Positions 1-10,461 are shown, counted from the first letter of the stretch. The stretch is 64,000 nt of DNA from Paraburkholderia podalyriae (GCF_014397785.1 NZ_VZQQ01000009.1:206610-270609); one strand, 5' to 3'. The notes: generated from the sequence alone by a model not told the origin. Numbers and translations are program-made.

Positions 1-132
1 GCGATACGGCCTGATTTCGATGGTGGGTTGTCCGCGGTCGGTGACGACCACGGTCTCGCCCAATGCCTCGACCTGACGGAACAGCTCGCAGGCCCGGGAC
101 TTGAAAATGGCTTTAGATACTCGCTTTTCCAT
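1..132 (-). CDS. Phd/YefM-family antitoxin, partial
   Basis: Reading on the minus strand from an ATG at 132, the first 44 codons give a protein starting MEKRVSKAIFKSRACELFRQ and continuing with GETVVVTDRGQPTIEI. That is the layout of Phd/YefM/RelB antitoxins: an N-terminal beta strand and helix that bind DNA, then the hallmark 'vvvTdrGkPva.l.py' segment. The gene runs off the left edge, so the C-terminal toxin-binding part is not visible. In this family the toxin gene normally follows directly, so it is expected just left of the window. It would neutralise a small RNase or Doc-type toxin and repress its own operon. The antitoxin fold is a firm reading; the partner is inferred. Confidence 0.8.
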   Translation of the reverse strand, partial: MEKRVSKAIFKSRACELFRQVEALGETVVVTDRGQPTIEIRPYR

Positions 133-840
133 GACGCTCTCCACCCAGCAAAATTCCAACGGTTATTTTTTGTATCGGGCCGGTGCGCCCGCTTGCGAAC
201 GCCCGCGCTGCGTGGCCCGATATTCTTTATCAACCTTGCTCTCAGTCATTGCTTCTCAACCAATTGCCAGGAGCTGCCTCGGGCTCCAGTCCTACTCGCG
301 GCGACTGTCTGCCCCGCGCTTCGAGTCTTTGAAAGATACAAACATCGGGGAGCGTTACCCTTAACGTTAGCGGATGTTAATGGCGCGTATTCGCCGCCGC
401 CATGCGGAGTTTACCTAAGCTCCGAACCACTACCGGAACCGCCCGAAGCGGCCCTCTAAACCAAGCCTGGCAAGGGCGAAAGCGTCGCGCAAGGCATCGA
501 CAGCCATACGAAAGATTGGTGCGAACTGGCTAACGCCAGCACTCATTGCGTCACTCATCGCGGTTCGATGCAGGCGGCCCCGATGAACGATCCGCATCGA
601 AATGCACGATCCATGCATGCAGCGATTCGCGCGGCTTCTTCGGCCCGCGGTGCTGCTGTGGCTCTCGTTCGACAGCCGGTCGCCCGCGGTCCGCGGCAGC
701 AGCAGATTCACCAGGCGCCCCGCTATACCGGTTCCCGGACAGACCACTCGCCACGGCCTCGCCACCGTACTTCGCTCCATTTTTCTCCATCGCGCCGTCC
801 GTCATCGGTGTACCGTTGCTCGCTCGTCGGCATCGCTCTA
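133..840. other. intergenic region without a convincing gene
   Basis: About 700 bp lies between the antitoxin start and the end of the sugar-transport ATPase gene. It holds several overlapping open frames, none with a good ribosome site or a recognisable product. The best small candidate is a 42-codon minus-strand frame at 430-558 (MSDAMSAGVSQFAPIFRM...), which I do not recognise. The antitoxin promoter should lie just right of 132. No clear terminator for the ATPase gene was seen. Confidence 0.5.
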
Positions 841-1971
<1,131 letters not shown>

Positions 1972-2082
1972 TGCAACCTCCTCCTCAATCCTTGTACTTG
2001 CAGACCCCGCGTGACGCTATCCCACTGCCCCACTACTGTCGCGCCACGCGAGGTTCGGTGCGCCCGACGCCGTGCGCGCGCC

Positions 2083-3420
2083 TCAGCGCGCGGCCGCGAC
2101 GCTGGCGTGTTGCGCGATCACGTCGCGATACCACAACGCGCTGTCCTTCAGCGTGCGCTCCTGGCTCGCGTAGTCGACGTAGACCATGCCGAAGCGCTTG
2201 TCGTAGCCCGACGCCCATTCGAAGTTGTCCATCAGGCTCCAGGCGAAATAGCCGGCCACGTCGACGCCCTGTTGCACCGCGTCCGACAACGCGGCGAGAT
2301 GCAAGTCGTAGAAGCGCACACGCTCGGCGTCGTGCACGCGGCCGTTAGCGAGCACGTCCTTCGCAGCGCAACCGTTCTCGGTGATGTAGATCGGCGACAG
2401 CTTGTAGTCTGCGTTGATGCGCGTCAGCAATTCGGTCAGGCCTTGCGGATAGACTTCCCAATCCATGTCGGTGAAGCCGAGTGCGCCGGGCGGACGCTTC
2501 TCACCCGATGCGCTCGCGAAGATCCGCGTGTAGTAGTTGATACCGAGGAAATCCAACGGTGTGCGGATCACATTGAAGTCGCCCTCCAGGATCACGTCTT
2601 GAGGACCGTTCGCGCCATACCATTGCAGCGCTTCGGCCGGGTATTCGCCCTTGAACAGCGGGTCCATGTACCAGCGCACGAACTTCGCGTATTCGAGCGA
2701 CGCGGCCGCGAGATCTTCCGCCGAATCCGTCGCGCCATGCGCCGGCGACTGGTTCAACACGATGCCGAGCGGCGCCTTCACGCCATCGGCGCGCAACGCC
2801 TGCACCGCGAGACCGTGCGATAGCAGCAGATGGTGCGCGACGTGCGCAGCCTTCTTCAGATCGGCGTTGCCCGGCGCGAAATAGCCGGTCGCGTTGCCGA
2901 GCCACGCGGTGCACCACGGCTCGTTGTGCGTCGCAATGGATGCGACGCGATCGCCGAGCACGCTGCCGATCTTGCGTGCGTAGTCCGCGAAGCGATAAGC
3001 GGTGTCGCGGCTTTCCCAGCCGTTTTGCACATGCTGCAGCGACAACGGCAGATCCCAGTGATACAGCGTCGCAAACGGCTGGATGTCGCGCTCGAGCAAA
3101 CCGTCGACGAGGCGCTCGTAGAATGCGAGGCCCTTGTCGTTGAATGCGCCGCGACCTGCCGGCTGCACGCGCGGCCAGGCGATCGAAAAGCGATAAGCCT
3201 TGACGCCGAGTTCGGCCATCAGGTCGAGGTCTTCCTCGACGAGGTGATAGTGATCGCATGCGACATCGCCGTTCTCGCCGTTCACGACTTTGCCCGGCAC
3301 GTTGCAGAACGCGTCCCAGATCGACGGGCCGCGGCCGTCCTCATGCGCTGCGCCTTCGATCTGGTAGGAACTGGTGGCGACGCCCCAGACGAAGTCTTCG
3401 TTGAATCGATACGTCGACAT
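2083..3420 (-). CDS. GH1 family beta-glucosidase
   Basis: This 445-residue protein is a cytoplasmic glycoside hydrolase of family 1, which cleaves terminal beta-glucosyl (or beta-galactosyl, beta-xylosyl) residues with retention. Landmarks are the N-terminal F.WGVATSSYQIEG (10-23), the acid/base glutamate in THNEPW (Glu167), the substrate-site segment NYYTR (295-299) and the nucleophile in YITENG (Glu348). The length is normal for bacterial GH1 and there is no signal peptide, so it should act on sugar already imported. It sits inside the ABC importer operon between the permeases and the ATPase, which suggests intracellular cleavage of an imported beta-glucoside or short xylo-oligosaccharide. 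It is preceded by the permease gene with a 59 bp gap. Confidence 0.95.
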   Translation of the reverse strand: MSTYRFNEDFVWGVATSSYQIEGAAHEDGRGPSIWDAFCNVPGKVVNGENGDVACDHYHLVEEDLDLMAELGVKAYRFSIAWPRVQPAGRGAFNDKGLAFYERLVDGLLERDIQPFATLYHWDLPLSLQHVQNGWESRDTAYRFADYARKIGSVLGDRVASIATHNEPWCTAWLGNATGYFAPGNADLKKAAHVAHHLLLSHGLAVQALRADGVKAPLGIVLNQSPAHGATDSAEDLAAASLEYAKFVRWYMDPLFKGEYPAEALQWYGANGPQDVILEGDFNVIRTPLDFLGINYYTRIFASASGEKRPPGALGFTDMDWEVYPQGLTELLTRINADYKLSPIYITENGCAAKDVLANGRVHDAERVRFYDLHLAALSDAVQQGVDVAGYFAWSLMDNFEWASGYDKRFGMVYVDYASQERTLKDSALWYRDVIAQHASVAAAR

Positions 3421-3479
3421 AGATGATGTTGTCCTGAATGGTCATGCCTGCGAGGGCGTGAAAATTGAAAGAAAGAATC

Positions 3480-4310
3480 TCAAGCCTTGACTGCGCCGGT
3501 CGTCAGACCGTCTATCAAACGCCGCGAGGTGAACGCGAACAGCACCAGCAGCGGCAGCACCGCGACCGCGGAGCCCGCCATCACCGCGCCCCAATCCGAA
3601 TTGGTCGGGCTTTGCAGAATGCGCAGCGCGAGCGGCAGCGTGTACATCGACGGCGAACGCAGCACGACGAGCGCCGACAGAAAGTTGTTCCACGCCTGAA
3701 TGAAGCTGATCAGTCCAAGCGTGCCCAGCGCCGGTCCCAGTAGCGGCATCACGATGCTCCAGTAGATGCGGAATTCGCCGCAGCCGTCGATGCGCGCCGC
3801 CTCGATCAGCTCCGACGGAATCGCCGCGGCGACGTACTGGCGCATCAGGAACACGCCGAGCGCGGCGGCAGCGCCTGGCACGTACAGCGCGCGCGGCTGA
3901 TCGATCCACCCCAGCAGGTTCATCGTCATGAAGGTCGGAATCATGCTGAGGAACGGCGGCACCAGCATCGCGGTCAGCGCGATCGCGAACAGCGTCTTCT
4001 TGAAGCGGAACTCGTACATCGCGAACGCGTATCCCGCCATCGACGTGACCAGCAGCGTCAGCACGGTTTGCATCGTGGCCGTATAGAAGCTCCAGCCGAG
4101 ATTGCGCCAGAACGGAATGTGCCGCATCAGCGAGGCCATGTTGTCGAGAAACGCGCTGCCGAACCACAGCGGCGGCGGCATCGAGAAGATCTCGGAGCTC
4201 GTGTGCGTCGCGAACACGAACATGAAGTAAAACGGCGAGAACATCAGCAGCGCGCCCGCCACCACGATCGCGTAGCCGAGATAACGGCCCTTGTCGTTCG
4301 ACGATTTCAT
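3480..4310 (-). CDS. sugar ABC transporter permease (MalG type)
   Basis: This inner-membrane permease of about 276 residues pairs with the permease encoded at 4307-5344. It starts MKSSNDKGRYLGYAIVVAG, followed by a first membrane span, and carries the EAA loop in the form ELIEAARIDGCGEFRIYWSIV, the site where the ATPase docks. I chose the ATG at 4310 because it overlaps the stop of the upstream permease gene as ATGA. The longer open frame to 4397 adds sequence that lies inside that upstream gene. Family length for MalG-type proteins is about 275-300, which agrees. Its neighbours indicate import of a plant-derived oligosaccharide. Confidence 0.93.
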   Translation of the reverse strand: MKSSNDKGRYLGYAIVVAGALLMFSPFYFMFVFATHTSSEIFSMPPPLWFGSAFLDNMASLMRHIPFWRNLGWSFYTATMQTVLTLLVTSMAGYAFAMYEFRFKKTLFAIALTAMLVPPFLSMIPTFMTMNLLGWIDQPRALYVPGAAAALGVFLMRQYVAAAIPSELIEAARIDGCGEFRIYWSIVMPLLGPALGTLGLISFIQAWNNFLSALVVLRSPSMYTLPLALRILQSPTNSDWGAVMAGSAVAVLPLLVLFAFTSRRLIDGLTTGAVKA

Positions 4311-5344
4311 CGCTGTGTCTCCTCGTTCATGCCGCTGCGGTGAAAGATGCGCGTGTTCAACCACATCAACGCGCCGATCGAAATGAACAGCAGCCATGCG
4401 ATCGAACTCGCGGTGCCGAAATCGCCGTCGTGGAATGCGGTGCGATACATATAGACGGCCGTCGTCAGACCGGACTGGCTCGTTCCCATGCCTTCGTTCG
4501 GCAGCAGGATGAACGGCTCTTCGAACAGTTGCAGCCCACCGATGATCGACAGCGTGACCGCGAAGAAAATCATCGGCTTGATCAATGGAATAGTGATGCG
4601 CGTGAACTGCTGCCAGCCGTTTGCGCCGTCGATGCGCGCGGCCTCGTACAGGTCCTTCGGAATGGTTTGCAATGCCGACAGATACAGCACCGTGTTCCAG
4701 CCGACATACCGCCAGAAGATCACCACCGACACCGCCGGCTTGACGTTCTTCGGGCTATACAGCCACTCGATCGGATGCACGGGGACGATCCAGTGCAAGC
4801 CGGGCAGCTTGCCGAGCTCGGCGATTGCGAGGTTGATCATGCCGAAGTCGGTCGAATACAGCGACGAGAAGATCAGCGCGATCGCGACACTCGACGTGAT
4901 GAACGGCAGGAAGTACAGGCCGACCACCAGGTTGCGCCAGCGGCGAAACGCGGTTTGCAGAAAGAACGCGAGCGGCAGCGCCACCAGATGCTGCGGCACG
5001 CCGGACATGATCGCCATCGACGCGGTGTTGTACAGCGACTTCCAGTACCACGGGTCGGTCAGCGTGAACGTGAAGTTCGACAGACCCACCCACTTCATGC
5101 TGGCGAGCCCCGCTGTCGCGTCCCAGCTCTGGAACGACAGGTACAGCGAAAACAGCAGAGGGAACGCCATGAACAGCGCGAACAGCAGAAAAAACGGACC
5201 GAGAAACAGGTAGGGCGCGACCTTCACCGGATCGAGCCGCGAAGCTTTGCGCGGCGCGGCGAACGGTGGGGGCGAGCTCAACACACCGCTCGCGCGCGCG
5301 TCGCGGGCGACCTCTTCGGTCGTGGGCAGGGGAGTGTTCATCAA
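4307..5344 (-). CDS. sugar ABC transporter permease (MalF type)
   Basis: This inner-membrane permease of 345 residues is the MalF/UgpA-like half of the importer. A hydrophilic N-terminal tail of about 45 residues precedes the first span (FLGPFFLLFALFMAFPLLFS). The EAA loop reads DLYEAARIDGANGWQQFTRI, and there are about six membrane spans. Its stop overlaps the start of the next permease gene by four bases, so the two are probably translationally coupled. The gene follows the solute-binding protein after a 126 bp gap with two strong hairpins, as in operons where the binding protein must be made in excess of the membrane parts. Confidence 0.93.
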   Translation of the reverse strand: MMNTPLPTTEEVARDARASGVLSSPPPFAAPRKASRLDPVKVAPYLFLGPFFLLFALFMAFPLLFSLYLSFQSWDATAGLASMKWVGLSNFTFTLTDPWYWKSLYNTASMAIMSGVPQHLVALPLAFFLQTAFRRWRNLVVGLYFLPFITSSVAIALIFSSLYSTDFGMINLAIAELGKLPGLHWIVPVHPIEWLYSPKNVKPAVSVVIFWRYVGWNTVLYLSALQTIPKDLYEAARIDGANGWQQFTRITIPLIKPMIFFAVTLSIIGGLQLFEEPFILLPNEGMGTSQSGLTTAVYMYRTAFHDGDFGTASSIAWLLFISIGALMWLNTRIFHRSGMNEETQR

Positions 5345-5361
5345 TAGTTCCGTCCAGTCGG

Positions 5362-5455
5362 GCGTGGCCGCGGTCGATCACCGGCCACGCTGTTTGCAGC
5401 AGACTTGCAGCGCATCGCGGCACACGCCGGTCGCGGCATGCAGCGTGCCGCGACC
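5362..5455 (-). repeat. two strong stem-loops between binding-protein and permease genes
   Basis: The 126 bp gap contains two perfect inverted repeats. GCGTGGCCG (5362-5370) pairs with CGGCCACGC (5382-5390) across an 11-base loop. GGTCGCGGCA (5429-5438) pairs with TGCCGCGACC (5446-5455) across a 7-base loop. Neither is followed by a T-run on the minus strand, so they look less like full terminators than like RNA-stabilising hairpins that protect the upstream binding-protein message. That role is inferred from analogous malE-malF intergenic hairpins. Confidence 0.65.
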
Positions 5456-5470
5456 TGGCATCGACATCGC

Positions 5471-6718
5471 TTAACGACGGACCCGGTGCGCGATCTGGTC
5501 CTGCGCTTCCTGCAGCGCGGTATGCACGTCTTCGCCGTCGTCGACGACCTTGTCGAGCGCCGAGTGCACCGCTTCCTCGGCGACCTGGTCATACTTGCTG
5601 CGCTGGATCGCCGGGATGTGCGAGGCCGCATCGCGCCAGATCAGACGCGCTTTCTCGTTGCCGAGGAACGTGACCGGCTCCGCGAAGAACGTATCGTTCT
5701 GCGCGGCGAGCAGCGCGGGGAATGCGTCGATCGAACGGAACGATGCGAGCTGCGTGTCCTGGCGCGTCGTCAGGAACTTGATGAATTCCCACGACATCGG
5801 CTTTTGCGTCGCTTTCGCCGGAATCGAGTAGAACGTGCCGCCGAACGATGCGTACGCGTTGTTCGGCAGATTGGCCGCGCGCCACAGACCCTTCGTGTCC
5901 GGTGCGATCCACGACGACAGGTGACCACCGAGCCACGCGCCCATCATCTGCGTCGAGACGGTCCCGCGCTTGAAGCTTTCGGCCCATTCGTTCGACCAGG
6001 GCGTGATCTTCGCGTCGAGACCGAGGTCGCGTGCTTTCTTCGCGAGCTCGAACGCCTTCACGAAACGCGGCGACGTGACGACCGGATTGCCGGCCTTGTC
6101 GAAATACACGCCATCGCCTTCCTTCAGGTCGGCGCGAATGTAGATGTCCTCGATGTCGCGCGACGATGCCATCAGGTACGCGCCCGTCGCCTTCTTGATC
6201 TTCGCGCCGGCCGCCAGATACGAGTCCCACGACTTCGTCAGGTCGGCTTCGGTCACACCCGCCTTGTCGAGGATGTCCTTGCGATAGAACAGCGTGCCGG
6301 GACCGATGTCAGCCGGCATGCCGACGATTGTGCCATCCTGCGTGGTCGCCTGCGCGAACGTGTAGTTGATGAACTGGCTCTTGTACTGGCCGGCGTTGTA
6401 CGGCGCCTTCGACAAATCTTCGAGACCGCCGCCCGCGGCGAAGCGGCCGATAAAGCCGACCTCGACCGCCATCACGTCGGGCAGATCGGAGTTCGTCGCG
6501 AGCGCGGTGGTCATCGCATTGTGGTGATCGGCGATCGCCAGCGCCGACACCTTGATGTCGACGTCCGGATGCAGCTTCTTCCACGCCAGAAGCGCGTCCT
6601 TGATTTCCTGATCCAGCTTCGGAAAGACCGCGACCGTCAACGTGGTGTTGGCATGCGCGCCGACTGCGGCCAAGCTGAGCAGAACGGCGGCGGCAGAGCC
6701 TGAAAAGCGGAATTTCAT
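5471..6718 (-). CDS. extracellular sugar-binding protein of ABC importer
   Basis: This 415-residue periplasmic solute-binding protein belongs to the carbohydrate-binding group that includes MalE. It begins with a clear signal peptide (MKFRFSGSAAAVLLSLAAVGAHA) and then TTLTVAVFPKLDQEIKDALLAWKKLHPDVDIKV, the typical first beta strand and helix of the fold. Later segments such as DVMAVEVGFIGRFAAGGGLEDL and SWEFIKFLTT are also family-like. It is the first gene of the importer operon. The promoter region carries a LacI-type palindrome at 6837-6850. The ligand is not readable from sequence; with a GH1 enzyme in the operon and a GH10 xylanase nearby, a cello- or xylo-oligosaccharide is most likely. 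Confidence 0.92.
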   Translation of the reverse strand: MKFRFSGSAAAVLLSLAAVGAHANTTLTVAVFPKLDQEIKDALLAWKKLHPDVDIKVSALAIADHHNAMTTALATNSDLPDVMAVEVGFIGRFAAGGGLEDLSKAPYNAGQYKSQFINYTFAQATTQDGTIVGMPADIGPGTLFYRKDILDKAGVTEADLTKSWDSYLAAGAKIKKATGAYLMASSRDIEDIYIRADLKEGDGVYFDKAGNPVVTSPRFVKAFELAKKARDLGLDAKITPWSNEWAESFKRGTVSTQMMGAWLGGHLSSWIAPDTKGLWRAANLPNNAYASFGGTFYSIPAKATQKPMSWEFIKFLTTRQDTQLASFRSIDAFPALLAAQNDTFFAEPVTFLGNEKARLIWRDAASHIPAIQRSKYDQVAEEAVHSALDKVVDDGEDVHTALQEAQDQIAHRVRR

Positions 6719-6836
6719 TACTCGTCTCCTGAAGAACCCTGTTTGAATTGCATTCGATGACTACCGGTTGCTGCGACCTACTTCCCCTGTTGTCTTTTGT
6801 TGCTGCTTTGCTTGCTGCTTGTTGCCTGCTGCTGCC

Positions 6837-6850
6837 TGAAAGCGCTTTCA
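6837..6850. promoter_or_regulatory. LacI-type operator before the importer operon
   Basis: TGAAAGCGCTTTCA is a perfect 14-base palindrome about 120 bp upstream of the binding-protein start and 21 bp beyond the end of the LacI-family gene. It has the central CG and AAAGCG/CGCTTT halves typical of LacI/CcpA/CelR-like sites. The same palindrome occurs before the regulator gene itself (7985-8000) and before the xylanase gene (10608-10621). Assignment to the adjacent regulator is inferred. Confidence 0.8.
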
Positions 6851-6871
6851 CGCCAGGGCGAAAAAAAACCG

Positions 6872-7963
6872 CTACGTACGCGTATCTCCCCGCTTGAGCG
6901 GCGGCGTTATGCGTCGCGTCGTTTCGCGCGTCACGAGCGTGAGCGGGATCGGACTGAGCGCGATCGACTGCTTGCGGATCATCTGCACGATGCCCTGCGC
7001 GGCGAGGCGGCCGATTTCATAAGTCGGCTGGCGCACCGTCGTCAAAGGTGGCGTCATGTACGACGAAGTCGGCAGATCATCGAAGCCGACCAGCGACACG
7101 TCGTCCGGCACCCGCACGCCGCGGCGGAACATCGCGAGCCGCGCGCCGTATGCGGTCTGATCGTTCGCGCAGAAGACCGCGCTGAACGACGGATGGCGAG
7201 CCATCAAACGCTCCATCGCGGCGGCGCCGCCCGTTTCGAGGTAATCGCCCTGCTCGACGAGATCCGCATCGAAGCCAATACCCGCTTCCTCGAGCGCGCT
7301 CCGGTAGCCCTCCAGGCGCTCGATCGCGTCGTCGTGACTGGCCGGCCCGGCGATGAACGCGATCTCGCGATGGCCTTGCTCGATCAGATGACGGGTCGCG
7401 TCGCGCGCACCCTGCATGTTGTCGATTGGCAGGCCCGCGAGCATCGCGCTGTTTTGTACCGAGCGGCCGAGCACGAGCATCGGCGCGTGCCGCGAGTAGT
7501 CGGTCAACGTCGGCTCATCGAGTTGCGCGTGCAGCAGGATGATTCCGTCGACGCGCCGCGCGATGAACTGCTCGAGGCGTGCCTTTTCGTCGTCGATGTT
7601 CCAGCGGCTGCTGACAAAAATCGGCGTAAAGCCCGGCTCGTACAGCGCCTCTTCGATGCCGCGCAGCCACTCGGCGTAAAACGGGCTCGACACCGCCTGC
7701 GTCAGCACGCCGATCGTCTCGGTCCGGCCGCTCGCAAGACTGCGCGCGAGCACGTTGGGCCGATAGTTGAAACGCGCGATCGCCTCTTCCACCGCCTGCT
7801 GCTTGGCGGGAAGCACACGCGCAGAACCGTTCAGGATCCGCGATACGGTGCTCGGAGAAACACCGGCCGCACGCGCGATGGCTTCGAGCGTCACGTTGGG
7901 CGCAACCGGCACGTGGGGTACCTTCGGCGCGCCGGGTTTGTCGTTTGAGCCGTCGTCGGTCAT
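6872..7963 (-). CDS. LacI-family transcriptional regulator of sugar operon
   Basis: This 363-residue regulator has an N-terminal LacI helix-turn-helix ([20 protein letters not shown], about residues 24-43, then the hinge helix [16 protein letters not shown]) and a periplasmic-binding-like sensor domain ending [26 protein letters not shown] roughly 23-residue Pro-rich extension precedes the DNA-binding domain. It lies between the porin gene and the importer operon, on the same strand as both. A perfect palindrome at 7985-8000 sits 22 bp before its start, which points to autoregulation. Identical cores before the importer and xylanase genes suggest a local regulon. The inducer is probably a sugar released by these enzymes; this is inferred. 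Confidence 0.93.
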   Translation of the reverse strand: MTDDGSNDKPGAPKVPHVPVAPNVTLEAIARAAGVSPSTVSRILNGSARVLPAKQQAVEEAIARFNYRPNVLARSLASGRTETIGVLTQAVSSPFYAEWLRGIEEALYEPGFTPIFVSSRWNIDDEKARLEQFIARRVDGIILLHAQLDEPTLTDYSRHAPMLVLGRSVQNSAMLAGLPIDNMQGARDATRHLIEQGHREIAFIAGPASHDDAIERLEGYRSALEEAGIGFDADLVEQGDYLETGGAAAMERLMARHPSFSAVFCANDQTAYGARLAMFRRGVRVPDDVSLVGFDDLPTSSYMTPPLTTVRQPTYEIGRLAAQGIVQMIRKQSIALSPIPLTLVTRETTRRITPPLKRGDTRT

Positions 7964-7984
7964 GAGTTCTGCCTGAATCCTGTG

Positions 7985-8000
7985 TTGAAAGCGCTTTCAA
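7985..8000. promoter_or_regulatory. LacI-type operator before the regulator gene
   Basis: TTGAAAGCGCTTTCAA is a perfect 16-base palindrome just upstream of the LacI-family start at 7963. It is the longest of the three copies of this motif in the window and is placed where binding would block transcription of the regulator itself. Confidence 0.8.
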
Positions 8001-8041
8001 ATACGAGCAAGCGCTATGCGTCCGGTGACGAATCCGAAAAA

Positions 8042-8089
8042 TAGAAAAAACAGCCGATGCGACGAGGGTGGAGGAGGCGTCGCACCGGC
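8042..8089 (-). terminator. rho-independent terminator of the porin gene
   Basis: On the minus strand a 12-bp stem with one mismatch (8078-8089 pairing with 8053-8064, core CGTCGC/GCGACG) is followed by a run of six T residues (complement of the A run at 8045-8050). It lies about 75 bp past the porin stop and before the regulator promoter, so it should separate the two transcripts. Confidence 0.7.
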
Positions 8090-8162
8090 CTCTCTATGAA
8101 AGAGAAATAAACAGTCCTTGAAACAAAGAGATCACTGCGATTGCTGATCAGGCAACCTCAAC

Positions 8163-9317
8163 TCAGAACGAGGTCATGATCCCGGCGAAAACGCCGGTCT
8201 GGCTATGACCATAGTTCGGGTTGCTGTTCGACGACGTACCCGTCACCGGATTGAAGTTGTTGTTGCCGTACGGCCCGTTGCCGAGGTTCAGGTTCGACGT
8301 CGAGCTGTTGTGCACGTAGCCGGCTTCCGTGTACACGAACGTGCGCTTCGACAGCGCGTACGTCGCGGCAAGCGTGAACAACGTCCCGTTGCCGTTGCCG
8401 TTGTTCGCGTTCGCGTGATAGACCGCACCCGTCACTGCCGTGGCCGTCGTGACCTGCCATGCGGCGCCGAACCATTCGTGGTTCACGCTCGTCGGCGCGC
8501 TCACGCCGAGCGGCTGCGATGCATCGCTCACGCCCACGCTGGCGTTGGTCGCGTCAGGCGCGCTCAGGTGCTGGTAACCGGCATACAGCTTCACCGGACC
8601 GATCACGTACGTGCCGCCGACAAGGGCCATCCGCGAAGCCGAGTAGACGTTGTTGAATGAGCCGTTGGCGCCACGCACTTCGTCATAGATCACGCGGACA
8701 TCGCCGTTGCCCCACGTATAAATGCCTTCGACCGCGTTCGTACGGCCCTGGCCGGTCGGCACGCCAGCCGAGTTGACGGGCGCCGAGTTCCAGCTCGTGT
8801 TGTTGGTCAGCGAATACTGGCCCTTCAGCACGAGGCCGCCGAACAGCACCGGCGAGTTGTACTCTGCGCCGTTGCTGGTGCTCGTCCAGTTGCGGCCGCG
8901 CACCAGTGTCGAGATCGCGTAGCGCTGCATCACCTGCGGGTCGGTGCCCCAGCTGTCCTGCGCCAGTTCGCCGGCGCCGAGGTTACCGATCTTGAACAAA
9001 CCCCAGTGGTCGTTCGTCAGGCCCACCGTCGCGTGGCGGCCGAACAGATTGCCCGCCGATGCACCGGTCATCGTATTGAGCTGACCTTCGAGCTGGAAGA
9101 CGGTCTTCGTACCGCCGCCGATATCTTCGGCGCCCTGCAAGCCGAACCACGAGCAACCCCAGTCGCCGCTTTGGGCTGCCCACGCGTGGCCGCCCGGGAG
9201 GCCGGTTTCAAACTGAATGCCGTTATCGATACGGCCGTACAACGTGACGCTGCTCTGGGCATGGGCCACCGTCGTCACAGCTGCCATCAAAGACACAGCA
9301 ATAACCTTCTTATCCAT
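8163..9317 (-). CDS. Gram-negative trimeric porin (OmpC-like, Burkholderia type)
   Basis: This 384-residue outer-membrane porin starts MDKKVIAVSLMAAVTTVAHA, a signal peptide, then QSSVTLYGRIDNGIQF, the usual first beta strand of Burkholderia-type general porins. It ends in phenylalanine (GVFAGIMTSF), the signal for outer-membrane insertion. Internal segments rich in Gly, Asn and aromatic residues fit a 16-strand barrel. The neighbours suggest it lets oligosaccharides cross the outer membrane to the nearby binding protein. A ribosome site AGGATA precedes the ATG. A palindrome of a different type from the LacI sites lies 158 bp upstream (9475-9490) and is shared with the xylanase promoter. Confidence 0.95.
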   Translation of the reverse strand: MDKKVIAVSLMAAVTTVAHAQSSVTLYGRIDNGIQFETGLPGGHAWAAQSGDWGCSWFGLQGAEDIGGGTKTVFQLEGQLNTMTGASAGNLFGRHATVGLTNDHWGLFKIGNLGAGELAQDSWGTDPQVMQRYAISTLVRGRNWTSTSNGAEYNSPVLFGGLVLKGQYSLTNNTSWNSAPVNSAGVPTGQGRTNAVEGIYTWGNGDVRVIYDEVRGANGSFNNVYSASRMALVGGTYVIGPVKLYAGYQHLSAPDATNASVGVSDASQPLGVSAPTSVNHEWFGAAWQVTTATAVTGAVYHANANNGNGNGTLFTLAATYALSKRTFVYTEAGYVHNSSTSNLNLGNGPYGNNNFNPVTGTSSNSNPNYGHSQTGVFAGIMTSF

Positions 9318-10152
9318 TTAGATATCCTATATATATTTTGGCGTCTCCAAGCCGCTCAGGACGCACGTGTTCTCACACGTTTCCCCTCTTGCCGAAATGC
9401 TTGCCTTCACATTTCGAGGCGATTATAGGGATGGACCTTGCGCCGCGCATCGAACTAGCGGCTCAGGGAAAACGCTGTTATCGATAACAGTTGCGCGCCG
9501 TTCGATCCCGCAGTAGCACCCTGCTTTGTGACCATTCCGTGATGGTCACAAGCGCCGGAAACACGTTTGAGTCCACACACCGAAACGATGCTCGAATGCC
9601 GTCCCGCGTCGCTCAGCGCTTGCTTAAGAGGGGAAACTCGCCCAAATGCAAGAAAAAAATCGTGCTTGATGTTGTGAAGACACAACGACCTGCCTCGCTT
9701 GCATGGCCGGTTTCATCTTGACGAACCAGCGTCGGAGCCGCCAGCAGGCGCGGACATTAGCGACTATCATCAATGCATACGATGCCGGGCAACGAGCCGG
9801 GCTCAGCCGCGTAGCAGGCTGAGTGCGGGACTGCCAGCGCATCGGTCTGGCTCTCGCGCTTCAACACGAACGCTCCAGCCAGCTCCCAGCCCTCGGCTCT
9901 CGCTGTTCGCCCGCCACGCCGCGCACGCGACGTCCCGCTCGAACACGCTGCTCTTGCCGACTTTTCTACGGGCGACGGCACGACCGCCCATCGCCCGACC
10001 GGCAAAACCTCGACGCGCAGGCGCGACAACCGCGACGCACGCAGCGGAAAGAGGATTTTGTCCGACGCCCTTCCGTGCCCTCGCATCGAGTGGGATCGGA
10101 AGATTTGCCGGCGGAACTTGCCGGCACACCTTGGTACTTGTCAGGAGGTATC
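9318..10152. other. 835 bp intergenic region between porin and BON-protein genes
   Basis: The region holds the porin promoter on its left and the BON-protein promoter on its right. The only striking element is the palindrome at 9475-9490. The open frames in 9600-10120 lack protein-like composition and ribosome sites, and I call no gene here. Confidence 0.6.
9475..9490. promoter_or_regulatory. palindromic operator before the porin gene
   Basis: CTGTTATCGATAACAG is a perfect 16-base palindrome upstream of the porin gene. A close relative, TGTTACCGATAACG, lies at 10737-10750 before the xylanase gene. The TGTTA-N4-TAACA form resembles sites of GntR/GalR-like members of the LacI family and differs from the AAAGCGCTTT sites of the local regulon, so a second regulator encoded elsewhere is likely. 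Confidence 0.65.
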
Positions 10153-10461
10153 GTGAAAACAGCCCTTGTTTCTACACTCGCGTTGCTCATTTCAAGCGCA
10201 ATCGCGCCGGGGGCCCATGCCCAGGCGTCTCAGGCGACAGACCAAGAACTCGCCCATAGCGTGCGCGTCGCCGAGGCGCGTAGCGGCGTCGGGATGTCAC
10301 ATGTGTTTGTCTTTGCGCACTCGGGCCAGGTCACGCTGGTCGGATGGGTGCCGGAGCGGGAACACGTTGCTCGTGCCGAACAGAGTGCGATGTCGGTGCC
10401 CGGCGTCACTTCGGTGGACAACCGGCTGTCACCCGACGGCGGCTCGTTGAACGGGCATTGA
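10153..10461 (+). CDS. small periplasmic BON-domain protein
   Basis: The product has 102 residues and begins at a GTG (10153) preceded by AGGAGG at a good distance. VKTALVSTLALLISSAIAPGAHA is a signal peptide. The mature part (DQELAHSVRVAEARSGVGMSHVFVFAHSGQVTLVGWVPEREHVARAEQSAMSVPGVTSVDNRL) has the BON pattern: an N-terminal helix, a Gly-flanked strand 'G.VtL.G.V', a helix and 'pGV..V.n.l'. BON proteins bind membranes or act in osmotic and envelope stress. Nothing ties it to the sugar genes except position. A longer open frame begins at 9823, but its extra sequence is not protein-like. Confidence 0.75.
   Translation: MKTALVSTLALLISSAIAPGAHAQASQATDQELAHSVRVAEARSGVGMSHVFVFAHSGQVTLVGWVPEREHVARAEQSAMSVPGVTSVDNRLSPDGGSLNGH

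Noticed and set aside
5405..6703. 432-codon plus-strand frame opposite the binding-protein gene
   Set aside because: Arg-rich antisense shadow; the minus strand has a signal peptide and family motifs.
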